From the NCBI RefSeq assembly GCF_042477335.2, contig NC_091264.1, positions 37,248,886-37,312,885 of the forward strand: 64,000 nt of DNA, in the 5' to 3' direction. The notes under the pieces were generated by a model, which ran no database searches, was not told the origin of the DNA, and saw nothing but the letters and a program-made list of their open reading frames with translations. The position numbers and the translations under genes were made by a program. Below, in pieces: positions 52,501-61,135 of the stretch; the stretch's first letter is position 1; each line of letters opens with the position of its first letter. Source of the DNA: Ovis canadensis (taxonomy: Eukaryota > Chordata > Mammalia > Artiodactyla > Bovidae).

Positions 52501-55500
52501 ACTAAAGAGCTTCTTGATGAAAGTGAAAGAGGAGAGTGAAAAAGTTGGCTTAAAGCTCAACATTCAGAAAACGAAGATCATGGCATCCGGTCCCATAACT
52601 TCATGGCAAATAGATGGGGAAACAGTGGAAACAGTGGAAGCTGTGGCAGACTATTTTTTCTGGGCTCCAAAATCACTGCAGATGTTGATTGCAGCCGTGA
52701 AACTAAAAACCGCTTACTCCTTGGAAGGAATGTTATGACCAACCTAAACAGCATATTAAAAAGCAGAGACATTTCTTTGCCAACAAAGGTCCATCTAGTC
52801 AAGGCTATGGTTTTTCCAGTGGTCATGTATGGATGTGAGACTTGGACTATAAAGAAAGCTGAGCACTGAAGAACTGATGCTTTTGAACTGTGGTGTTGGA
52901 GAAGACTCTTGAGAGTCCCTTGGACTGCAAGGAGATCCAACCAGTCCATCCTAAAGGAGACCAGTCCTGGATGTTCATTGGAAGGACTGATGCTGAAGCT
53001 GAAACTCCAATACTTTGGCCACCTGATGTGAAGAGCTGATTCATTTGAAAAGGCCCTGATGCTGGGAAAGATTGAGGGCAGGAGGAGAAGGGGACAAGGG
53101 AGGAAGAGATGGTTGGATGGCATCACCGACTCGATGGACATGGGTTTGGGTGGACTCTGGGAGTTGGTGATGGACAGGGAGGCCTGGCGTGCTGCGGTTC
53201 ATGGGGTAGCAAAGAGTCGGACTCGGCTGAGCGACTGAACTGAACTGAATGCGATAAGATTATATAAGAATGCCTTTCAAACTATAATAAGTACAATATG
53301 CTGTCAGTTACAATACTCAGAATGCAAAAATGCCTATGCTAGCTGTTGGCTTTTATTATTTTGGGTTCTAAGATGACCAAGAGATATATTTCAAGATCAT
53401 TTTTCCATTTACTCTTTTCCTCCTTTTTTTGTCATTTGCCTGAGAAAACTGTCCCCTAGGCTCAGTTCCCAGTGCCTGTGTTATTTCTAACCCTTGTTAT
53501 TCTAGGCTAGTCTGGGGCTAAACAACCAAGTTTAGGATCCCCCAAACCTGAGTGATACATCTGGGATATAATATAGGTGAGGCTAGTCACCTAATACACC
53601 TGAATAGTGCCTACATTTGTTTGTTTGATAACACTTTGCTCACACTGCAGGTTTACAGAGAAAAGACAATTTCTCTTTTCTTATACGCTAAGTTGCTTTA
53701 GTCTTGTCTGACTCTTTGTGACCCTTTGGCCTGTAGCCCACCAGGCTTCTCTGTCCATTGTATTTTCCAGGCAAGAATATTGGAGTGGGTTGTCATTTCC
53801 TACTCCAGGGGATCTTTTCAACCCAGGGATTGAACTCAGGTCTCTTAAGTCTCCTGCATTGATAGGAGAATTCTTTACCACTAGTGTTTGAAACAAGGAA
53901 ACAGATTTGCCAATACTGGCTCATCTAGCTTCACCACCAGGTTAGAACATGGGCATCTTGATTCTCAGAGCATCTTAGTCTCTGGGCTACTGCCCAATGA
54001 AGACAGCTATGAAATGCCTCCCCAAATGCATTGTTAAAGCACCTGTAGCATCTGCTATACTGATGATACTGACTGGCAGCATCAGCATTATCTGGGAGCT
54101 TGGAATGGTATCCATCTCAGACCTCCTGAATCAGACCTCAGAGAGTGGGGCCCAGGGTCTGGTGCTTCATCAAATTCTTCAGCTGGCTCAAGCAAACTAG
54201 AGTTTGAGAAACACTGTCCTAGGGACCATTAAGAATGAAACTACACTTTCTGTGACGGATGTGGCTCTGTCACTTACTAACTCTGTGAGTTTGGAAAAGC
54301 TACTTACTTCCTCTGAGCCTCTGTTTCTTCTGTTGCATGATCGGTTTATTTGTGAAGACCAGACTTTTAGTATATGGAAACCAAATAGAACTTAATAAAA
54401 TCTCAGTAAACACCGTTCCTATCATTGGCATCATCATGGTTGCTGTTTAATTAATCTTACCATTTTCAGCATGTTGCTGGCTGGTGGAGATACTCCTCTC
54501 CTGAGGATGTTATGTGTAGTAACAATTTCTTCTTGGACAGCCTCCATTTCCGTAAAGAGTGTATCATATGGGACTTTGGATGGTTTTGTCTGTGACCAGA
54601 AAATTACTAATTAGTCTTGCTTCTTTTAAGTGGAATTTGTAACACATAGTATATTACTTGTAGACTTCATGAAATAAATGTACAGTTTATATTGAATAAA
54701 CAATACTCTACAGCTCTTTTCACTCTAAGACATCTCAGTAAGCTAGTTTCCATTGCTCCATTATTAGTTTTGAGGACTTCTGAATATCAATCTGACAGTA
54801 CACAAGTCTACAGAACAGTGCACTATGAAAGGGTTGTTTTTCAGATTTATAATTGGTATTTTGGACCATATTGAGGCATTTTTATTGGGCAATACGAACC
54901 ATAGTGGAAAATGTTTTGATACTGTTATACCTTTTACTGCCTGACTTCCCTTCCTTGGTGCATTCTGCACCCTACCTCCTGCAAGTGTTCTCTTTGCATC
55001 CCAAATAAACCACTCACACTTGAATATTGTTTAAAGGTATGTGTCTGGGAGAGTCTAAATATTCATCACTGAGTACAAAACCTTCAGGATCTTCAACTCA
55101 GATTGTGCATCTTTGTCTGATTCATACGAGAAAACATTGATATTTGTATCAGCATATGTACATACAATATAGAATTCAAGTCAACTACAAACTAAAATGT
55201 TTCATTTTTTTTACCTTTTATCCTGTAGCTTACTAAGAAAAACAATTAATGGCTTTAATATTTTAGGTTAGCATTAATTTGTTTAAAGAACATCTTTTAT
55301 GTGTGTGTGTGATTCACATGTATTTTATGCTATTTTTTTTTAAAGTGAAAAACTTATGTGGTATAATTTGAGTGGTATCTGTGTATTTATCAACTACCAC
55401 AGGACTATCAACAGTTTCTGAATGGATAGGATTCAGCCATACTTTGCTCAAATATAGTAGTTCTTGTCTTATATTTTATTTAAAAATTTAAGGATATTGG

Positions 55501-58500
55501 GAGAAGACAAAACTATAAAATCATTACACTTCTTTAGAAACTGTCCCCTGTGGATGTCATTTCTTCAAAAACACACTCATAAGGTGCTATTTTCTGTCAT
55601 ACTGCAAGTATCCTGGACTAGATTAGAGGGATCAAACTGCCAATATCCGTTGGATGATAGAATATGCAAGAGAATTCCAGAAAAGCATTTACTTCTGCTT
55701 CATTGACTACCCTAAAGCCTTTGACTACGTGGATTACAACAAACTGGAAAATTCTTAAAGATATGGAAATACCAGACCACCTTACCTGCCTTCTGAGAAA
55801 CCTGTATGCAGGTCAAGAAACAATATTAGAACCAGACATGGAACAAAAAACTAGTTCCAAATTGGGAAAGGAGGACATCAAGGCTGTATATTGTCACCCT
55901 GCTTATTTAACTTATATGCAGAGTACATCATGCAAAATGTCAGGCTGCATAAAGCACAAGCTGGAATCAAGATTGCTGGGGAAAATATCAGTAACCTCAG
56001 ATATGCAGATGACACCATTCTTATGGCAGAAAGCAAGGAGGAACTAAAGAGTCTTGTGATGAAGGTGAAAGAGGAGAGTGAAAAAGCTGCCTTAAAACTC
56101 AACATTCAAAAAACTAAGATCATGGGATCCGATCCCATCACTTCATGGCAAACAGATTAAGAAACAATAGAAACAGTGACAGGCTTTATTTCTTGGACTC
56201 CAAAATCACTGCAGATGATGACTGCAGCTATGAAATTAAAAGATGTTGGCTCCTTGAAAGAAAAATCATGACCAAGATAGCATATTAAAAAGCAGAGACA
56301 TTACTTTGCCAACAAAGGTCCACCTAGTCAAAGCTATGGTTTTTCCAATAGTCATGTATGAATGTGAGAGTTGGACCATAAAGAAAGCTGAGGGCCGAAA
56401 AACTGATGTTTTGAACTGTGGTGTTGGAGAAAACTCTTGAGAGTCTGTTGGACAGCAAGGAGATCAAACTAGTCAGTCCTAAAGGAAATCAATCTTGAAT
56501 ATTCATTGTGAGAGAGTAACAGGCAAGAAGGTTCAGTTCAGTTCAGTTCAGTTGCTCAGTCGTGTCTGACTCTTTGTGACCCCATGGACTGTAGCCCACC
56601 AGGCTTCCCTGTCCATTACCAGCTCCTCGAGCTTACTAAAACTCATGTCCATTGAGTTGGTGATGCCATCCAAACATCTCATCCTCTGTTGTCTCCTTCT
56701 CTCGCCTTCAATCTTTCCCAGCATCAGGGTCTTTTCTAGTGAGTCAGTTCTTCGCATCAGTTGGCCAACGTGTTGGAGTTTCAGCTTCAATCAATCCTTC
56801 CAATGAATACTCAGAATTGATCTCCTTTAGGATGGACTGGTTGGATCTCTTTGCTGTCCAAGGGATTCTCAAGAGTCTTCTTCAACAGCACAGTTCAAAA
56901 GCATCAATTCTTTGGCCTTTAGCTTTCTTTATAGTCCAACTCTCACATCCATACATGACTATTGGGAAAAGGATAGCTTTGACTAGATGGACCTTTGTTG
57001 GCAAAGTAATGTCTCTGCTTTTTAATATGCTGTTTAAGTTGGTCATAGCTTTTCTTCCAAGGAGCAAACATCTTTTAATTTCATGCCTGCAGTCACCATC
57101 TGAAGTGATTTTGGAGCCCCCCAAAATAAAGTCTGTCACTGTTTCCATTGCTTCCTCATCTATTTGCCATGAAGTGATGGGACCGGATGTCACAGGACTG
57201 ATTTCATTTAGGATAGACTGGTTGGATCTCCAAGGCTAGGGGTCTCCAAGTGGAGGAAATAGGCTGCAAGTGTCAGACGTTTTTTCTATCTCTCTTTAAG
57301 GGCAGGAGGAAACAAACTACAAGTGTCAGATTTTTTTTTCCCTTCTCTATACAAAAGTAAAAGGAGGTTTCTCTTAAAATTCTCTGATCCCATGACGACA
57401 CCTGGTTCCACGTAAACGTAACTTTTCTCAAACCTTGAGCTAACCAATGCATTTTTCTTATGGAAATGTTTTTCTTAAGCTATGTTAATGAACTACGTAT
57501 TTACCCTAGACTCTGTCTTCAAATTGGTTCCACCTAAGACTCAGAACCGACTTGACAAACCAGTATGTTTTACTCATACAATTGTTCTCCTAATCTATGT
57601 TAATGAAACCAAATATTCGCTTGGAAACTTGCCTTTCTTCAAGAATCATGTCCATCGTCTTATAGCCCTGGGGTGACTCACCTTGTGCCAATATTATCTC
57701 AAAATGCAAGTTGTGGGTGAGGAGCCTGGTGCCACTCTGAGTTTTGAGACATTTCCTTTCTCTAATTAGCAGCCTGCTAGTAGCTATATAACATCCTGCT
57801 AAAGACTAGCAAGGGGGCACTCTTTCTGCCCCCTTCTGATGTCTATGTCAGAAACTTTCTCTGTCTCTTTTTTACTTTAATTAAACTTGGTTACACAAAA
57901 GCTCTGAGTGATCAAGCCTCATCACTGGCCCTGGATTGAATTCCTCTCCTCTGGAGGCCAAGACTCCCTGTGTCTTTCACGGCTCAGCAGCAACCTTTCA
58001 ATTGGAAGGACTGAAGCTGAAGCTCCAATATTTTGGGCACCTGATGAGAAGAACTGACTCATTCAAAAAGACCCTGATGCTGGGAAAGATTGAAGGCAGA
58101 AGGAGAAGGGGATGACAGAGGATGAGATGGTCGGATGGCATCATTGACTTGATGGGCATGAGTTTGAGCAAGCTCCTGGAGTTGGTGATGGACAGAGAAG
58201 CTGGGCAGGCTGCAGTGCATGGGGTCACAAAGAGTTGGACACGACTGAGTGACTGAACTGAACTGAACTGGGAACCCACAAGAATTTCCCTAAGATCCAT
58301 ATGATAACTCTCCCTGCTCCTCTTAAAATATGCTGCTTCAGTGAATTTCATGTCATTTAGCTCAAGCTATCCACCTCCAAACATTTACTTTTGTGTAGTG
58401 ATTTTCCTGTAAATTCCTCTCATTGATAGAAATTGGGTCTCCTGAAATAATTCATCTTGTCTACCCCAAATTCTGCAGTCAACAGGAGTGACAGCAGCAT

Positions 58501-59896
58501 TCACAAGGATGACTCAACCATCTCATATCCTGGGCCCTTGAACTTTAATCTCTTAAACTTCTCTTCTGAGGCTTTTTAGTTTTCTACCATAAAGGTTGCA
58601 GCCAATATCTGATGATCACTTCAAAATGCAATACTTTTAACTTACCAGAGGATTGCTGGGTATCAGGCAAGAGCTCCATCTAGTTTCTCGTGGGGAAAGA
58701 AGTATGAGGGATAAGATCCAAACAAGCACCCCAGTAATCTAATGTATGTAGATTTTCTTTCATTTATTGAATTAAGCAGCTTTCACTTTTTTCCACTTTT
58801 GACTTCTATCTAGCATGTGAAAATATAAAAACCACTCATGTTCTATACCAAAACTATTAACCAGTTCATCATAAAAAATATTTTCAGTACATTGCAATGT
58901 AATATTTTCCTTATATCATTGAGATTTTTCTTACAGGTACATATTATTGTATGACTTGTAAAATACTCAGAATTTATTTCTTCTTATATACCATTAAATG
59001 TTCCATTTCTGTTCTGTGAATGTTGAAACTCTTGTTTTTAATAAGTAGTGAGATTCAAGCATCATATATTGACTCCATTGCTAACAGCTCCTCACATTTC
59101 TCTCCCTGCTGTTGGCATATTTCATTTTTTATTTTTGGTTGTGAAGTGAGGCTTGTGGGATCTTAAGTTCCAGACCAGGAGCAGAACCAAAGCCCCATGC
59201 AGTGGAAATGTGGACTCCAAACCACTGGACTTTGAGGGAAGTCCTGGCACTTTTCATTTTATATTTAATTTGGATGTGTTAAATTCTTGTCATAGTCATA
59301 AATCAGAAAGCTCAGTTGGGATATTGATGAAATACTTACCTTATCTGGAGAAAAACTAAAAAACAATATTTCCCCCATATTTTCATGGAAAAGGCATGGA
59401 TCAGCTGTAAAGAAGTAATTCCCACCCTACATTTTTAGCTTTTTGAATTATTCAGAGAAGTTTAATGATGTAGGCATGGGCTTGTGAAGTCAAACTGCTT
59501 AGATTTACCTTCAGACTCTGCCACTTCCAAGTTATCTGACTTTGGACACATGACTTAACCTCTTATGTTTGGTTTCTTTCTCTGTATTATGAGATTAAGA
59601 ATAGTACTTGCCTAATAGAGCTATGGTGAGAACTAGGTGAGTCCTGGGCATGTGCCTGTGTGTGCTCAGCTGCTTTAGTCGTGTCCGACTCTTTGTGACC
59701 CTGTGGACTTTAGCTGGCCTACTGGGCATAGCATCCTCACAATAGTGCCTGGAACAAAATAAGTTGTAGCACAGAGTTAGCTCTTATCCTTCTCTCAAAA
59801 GTAATCACAAAATATACAATCCTCACATACTTTTATAATCAAAACAGGCAGGCAGCCAGCAGCAACGGCCAGAAACAAGAAGCATTTCATTGTCAT
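43461..59896 (-). CDS. CRISP1: Cysteine-rich secretory protein 1, seven coding exons (gene span)
   Basis: Secreted protein of the epididymis that associates with sperm and is implicated in sperm-egg interaction. I joined seven coding exons by their AG/GT splice sites: 59831-59896, 54461-54589, 48281-48371, 46845-46993, 45078-45169, 44802-44890 and 43461-43588. They total 744 bases, 247 codons plus TAG, against 249 residues in human CRISP1. Phases agree at every junction (0, 0, 1, 0, 2, 1). Layout: signal peptide (about 1-20), CAP domain with HN near residue 48, CGENM, DHYTQVVW and the CRISP signature [10 protein letters not shown], then hinge and C-terminal ion-channel-regulator-like domain. 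The mature part has 16 cysteines, the family number. A possible N-glycosylation site NWS spans the coding exon 2/3 junction side (about residue 66). CRISP1 is preferred over CRISP2/3 because of [28 protein letters not shown] and the short C terminus TEIK. The 5' UTR exon was not located. Confidence 0.95.
44802..44890 (-). CDS. CRISP1: CRISP1 coding exon 6: hinge
   Basis: Acceptor TTTTTAAG behind an A-run-derived T tract, donor GTAAGT; 89 bases, phase 2 in and 1 out. It reads [20 protein letters not shown] then NNCEDKLC, with the four hinge cysteines. Confidence 0.95.
45078..45169 (-). CDS. CRISP1: CRISP1 coding exon 5: end of the CAP domain
   Basis: Acceptor CTTTACAG and donor GTATGT; 92 bases, phase 0 in and 2 out. 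It encodes [16 protein letters not shown] then [14 protein letters not shown], containing four cysteines and most of CRISP family signature 2. Confidence 0.95.
45490..45690 (+). mobile_element. MIR in CRISP1 intron 4
   Basis: CAGGTTCTAAATCCATCTCT, TTGTAAAATAAAATATAATA and an overall MIR core layout; strongly diverged. Confidence 0.6.
45976..46095 (+). mobile_element. CHR-2-type SINE, short
   Basis: TGTCCCTGGTGGTGCAGTGG to GATCCCACATGCCACGTGGC with an AAT-rich tail, in CRISP1 intron 4. Confidence 0.75.
46845..46993 (-). CDS. CRISP1: CRISP1 coding exon 4: CAP core
   Basis: Acceptor CCTCTTAG and donor GTAAAC; 149 bases, entering in phase 1 and leaving in phase 0. It reads [17 protein letters not shown], then WYSES, then [17 protein letters not shown]. 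It carries the CAP-cavity Glu (CGEN) and second His (DHYTQ). This is the exon whose broken copy survives at 29583-29718. Confidence 0.95.
47750..47980 (+). mobile_element. Bov-tA SINE in CRISP1 intron 3
   Basis: Complete head and tail; AAATAACTA is duplicated on the two sides. Confidence 0.9.
48281..48371 (-). CDS. CRISP1: CRISP1 coding exon 3
   Basis: Acceptor CACTTGTAG and donor GTAGGT; 91 bases, ending in phase 1. It encodes [17 protein letters not shown] through ALKRRIT, and its last base completes Asn with the next exon. [10 protein letters not shown] is the family block. A donor seven bases further on would break the frame into exon 4, so the phase-1 donor was chosen. Confidence 0.94.
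48684..49060. mobile_element. Two MIR pieces in CRISP1 intron 2
   Basis: Plus-strand MIR (ACAGTTTCTTCATCTGTAAA) then minus-strand MIR (CAGGAAACTGAGACACAAAG); same arrangement as in duplicate A. Confidence 0.7.
49620..50095 (+). mobile_element. L1 3' end in CRISP1 intron 2
   Basis: TCCAGAGTGAAATAAGTCAA through CACTTTGTGGTACAGCAGAA and TATAACTATACTCCAGTT, with an AAAG-rich tail (50030-50095). Not found in segmental copies A or C. Confidence 0.8.
51177..51320 (+). mobile_element. BovB LINE 3' end
   Basis: 144 bp, from AGGATGAGATGGCTGGATGG to the terminal repeat, in CRISP1 intron 2. Confidence 0.85.
51335..51661 (-). mobile_element. Bov-tA SINE with an extra head unit
   Basis: Minus-strand SINE whose head (CCACCAGGGAAGCCC near 51540) is followed by a second partial body and head (CTGAGCTACAAGGGAAGC), the mirror of the arrangement at 10046-10345. 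Confidence 0.88.
51850..52028 (+). mobile_element. MIR hit by a BovB insertion
   Basis: GAGATACCTAATTTCTCTGA, CATCTATAAAACAGAGATGA and GAGAAAATGAAATGAAATAA match MIR; the BovB at 52029 inserted in its 3' end. Confidence 0.75.
52029..53247 (+). mobile_element. BovB LINE, RT part, in CRISP1 intron 2
   Basis: 1.2 kb with [20 protein letters not shown] and the C-terminal region; frameshifts near 52225 and 52610. The near-perfect duplication AATGCAATAA / AATGCGATAA (about 52016 and 53248) shows insertion into the 3' end of a MIR element. Confidence 0.9.
53684..53888 (-). mobile_element. Bov-tA SINE in CRISP1 intron 2
   Basis: Minus strand; the head is degraded at the right end (TTTACCACTAGTG). 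Confidence 0.88.
54130..54215 (-). mobile_element. MER5-type fragment
   Basis: GAATCAGACCTCAGAGAGTG with GGGGCCCAGGGTCTGGTG and GTTTGAGAAACACTG, the family end in reverse. Confidence 0.6.
54225..54420 (+). mobile_element. MIR next to CRISP1 coding exon 2
   Basis: CTCTGTCACTTACTAACTCT, CTTCCTCTGAGCCTCTGTTT. The counterpart in duplicate A is at about 36.92-37.05 kb. Confidence 0.68.
54461..54589 (-). CDS. CRISP1: CRISP1 coding exon 2: start of the CAP domain
   Basis: Acceptor GGTCACAG and donor GTAAGA; 129 bases, 43 codons, phase 0 at both ends. It reads from [12 protein letters not shown] through [16 protein letters not shown] to [20 protein letters not shown] and PPASNMLKM are CRISP-family blocks; the His of THN is a CAP-cavity residue. 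Confidence 0.95.
55624..56508 (+). mobile_element. BovB LINE, 5' portion split by the LTR
   Basis: RT fragment with FIDY, YADDT and the downstream region, with several frameshifts. It stops at TATTCATTG and continues at 58001. Confidence 0.88.
56509..56530 (+). mobile_element. 5' end of the split LTR
   Basis: TGAGAGAGTAACAGGCAAGA immediately follows ATTG and is the 5' terminus of the LTR continued at 57231. The BovB insertion breaks it at the AAGAAGG/CAAGG duplication. Confidence 0.8.
56532..57230 (-). mobile_element. BovB LINE inserted inside the LTR
   Basis: BovB 3' end (minus strand) with the four-fold GTTCA terminal repeat, running back through the RT C-terminal region. Its 5' junction (57193-57230) is not collinear: after GGGACCGGATG it jumps to a second copy of a more 3' internal segment (GATTTCATTTAGGATAGACT). 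A short near-duplication (CAAGAAGG / CAAGG) flanks it. Confidence 0.85.
57231..58000 (+). mobile_element. ERV LTR in CRISP1 intron 1, main part
   Basis: Larger portion of a bovine-type class I LTR. It has a TATA-like box (57785-57790), ATTAAA at 57880-57885, and a U5 reading ACACAAAAGCTCTGAG and ending CAACCTTTCA. The short 5' part is at 56509-56530, displaced by an inserted BovB. The 4-bp ATTG duplication at 56505-56508 and 58001-58004 marks the full element. Only the LTR is present. Confidence 0.85.
58001..58270 (+). mobile_element. BovB LINE, 3' portion split by the LTR
   Basis: Continues exactly where the part ending at 56508 stops (ATTGGAAGGACTGAAGCTGA) and ends in the GAACTGAACTG terminal repeat. 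Confidence 0.88.
59125..59250 (-). mobile_element. CHR-2-type SINE, short
   Basis: GCTTGTGGGATCTTAAGTTC ... CCACTGGACTTTGAGGGAAG, minus strand, in CRISP1 intron 1. Confidence 0.7.
59470..59645 (+). mobile_element. MIR in CRISP1 intron 1
   Basis: CTCTGCCACTTCCAAGTTAT, GACTTAACCTCTTATGTTTG, and GAACTAGGTGAG at the 3' side. Confidence 0.7.
59660..59722 (-). mobile_element. Bov-tA tail fragment
   Basis: GCTGCTTTAGTCGTGTCCGA ... GTGGACTTTAGCTGGC. Confidence 0.7.
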
Positions 59897-59898
59897 CC
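59831..59898 (-). CDS. CRISP1: CRISP1 coding exon 1: signal peptide
   Basis: Acceptor TTACAG, then GG and ATG at 59896-59894; donor GTATGT after 59831. It encodes 22 residues starting [15 protein letters not shown], a typical hydrophobic signal peptide, and ends in phase 0. Two bases of 5' UTR sit in this exon, so at least one upstream non-coding exon must exist. Met-3 is an alternative start, but Met-1 aligns with the human start. Confidence 0.92.
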
Positions 59899-60257
59899 CT
59901 GTAAGAAAAGTAACATAACTTTAGACTATTGCCGACTTGTGGGGATAATGTTTTGTCATAAGTCTTTTTGGGAAACACTTTTACATGCATCTGCATTTTT
60001 TATTTTTTTGCAAAAAGGGACCTGCAAGATCAGAACAAAGTTTTAATATGCTAGTCATTGGTACCAAGAGAGGAAGAGAGAACTATGATTGGGAGAATAA
60101 CAGAAGTTAGTGTTAATCCCTGGAGTCTCTGAATATGTTACATTTTGTGACAAAAGAGAATTAAGGTAGCAGATAAAGTTCAAATTGCTCATCAGTTGAC
60201 TTTAGAGTTGGGATAGTGTCCTGGCTTATCCATGTGAATTCAATGTAATCATGATAA

Positions 60258-60468
60258 TGGTAATTCGTTTCAGTTGTGCCCAACTCTGTGACCCTATGGA
60301 CTATTGGCAGCAGGTTCCTCTGTCCATAGGATTCTCTAGACAACAATATTGGAGTGAGTTGCCACGCTCTCCTCCAGGGGTCTTCCCGACTCAGGGATTG
60401 AACCCATGTCTCTTATGTCCTCCTGCATTAGCAGGTGGGTTCTTTACCACTAGTGCCACCTGGGAAGC
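60258..60468 (-). mobile_element. Bov-tA SINE
   Basis: Minus strand; complete to the head CACTAGTGCCACCTGGGAAGC, upstream of CRISP1 coding exon 1. Confidence 0.88.
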
Positions 60469-60776
60469 ATATATGAGAGACAGAGGCAGCATCAGTGATG
60501 GATGATGAGGAAGGCTCAGTTAGCCACAACTGACTTTGAAGACAGAGGGAAGGACTATGAGCCAAAGAATATGGGCAAGCTGTTGAAAGTAGGCAAAGGC
60601 AAGGAAATGAATTCTCCCCTGAAGCTTAGCTCAATGAGACCCATTTGGATTCCTGAGCTCCAGACTATATAAATAGTAAATGTGTACTGTTTTAAGATTC
60701 TGAGCTTATAGGAATTTGTTGCAGTAGCAACAAGGAAACTAATATAAACACAGCAAGATTAGATTTGAATTTTCTA

Positions 60777-60881
60777 TTGCTGGAGAATCCCAGGGACTGG
60801 GGAGCCTGGTGAGCTGCCGTCTATGGGGTTGCACAGAGTTGGACACGACTGAAGCGACTTAGTAGCAGCAGCAGCAGCAGC
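60777..60881 (+). mobile_element. Bov-tA 3' half with CAG-rich tail
   Basis: GCTGGAGAATCCCAGGGACT to GACTGAAGCGACTTAGTAGC, ending in about six AGC/CAG triplets. Confidence 0.85.
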
Positions 60882-60887
60882 ATAGCA

Positions 60888-61129
60888 TACTTTGGCCACC
60901 TGATGCGAAGGGCTGACTCATTGGAACAGACCCTCATGCTGGGGAAGATTGAAGGCAGGAGGAGAAGGGGACGACAGAGAATGAGATGGTTGGATGGCAT
61001 CACCGACTCAATGGACATGGGTTTGGGTGGACTGGGGGAGTTGGTGATGGACAGGGAGGCCTGGCGTGCTGCGGTTCATGGGGTCGCAAAGAGTCAGATA
61101 CGACTAAGCGACTGAACTGAAATGAACTG
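60888..61129 (+). mobile_element. BovB LINE 3' end
   Basis: 242 bp flanked by ATAGCA (60882-60887 and 61130-61135), inserted right after the CAG tail of a SINE. Confidence 0.88.
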
Positions 61130-61135
61130 ATAGCA

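Larger units (their letters stand above)
46760..54380 (+). repeat. Segment B: the CRISP1-resident copy of the triplicated region
   Basis: Reference copy for segments A and C. It contains CRISP1 coding exons 4 and 3 and most of intron 2. Its private insertions are a Bov-tA at 47750-47980, an L1 3' end at about 49.62-50.09 kb, BovB at 51177-51320 and 52029-53247, and SINEs at 51335-51661 and 53684-53888. Confidence 0.8.

Noticed and set aside
52578-53141. 187-codon minus-strand ORF, and similar Ser/Leu-rich ORFs such as 5529-6017 and 32178-32732
   Set aside because: These are antisense readings of BovB. The same peptide pattern recurs wherever BovB is reversed, so they are not genes.
60863-60882. 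CAG repeat as a coding polyglutamine tract
   Set aside because: It is the tail of a SINE between two transposon pieces, not in a gene.
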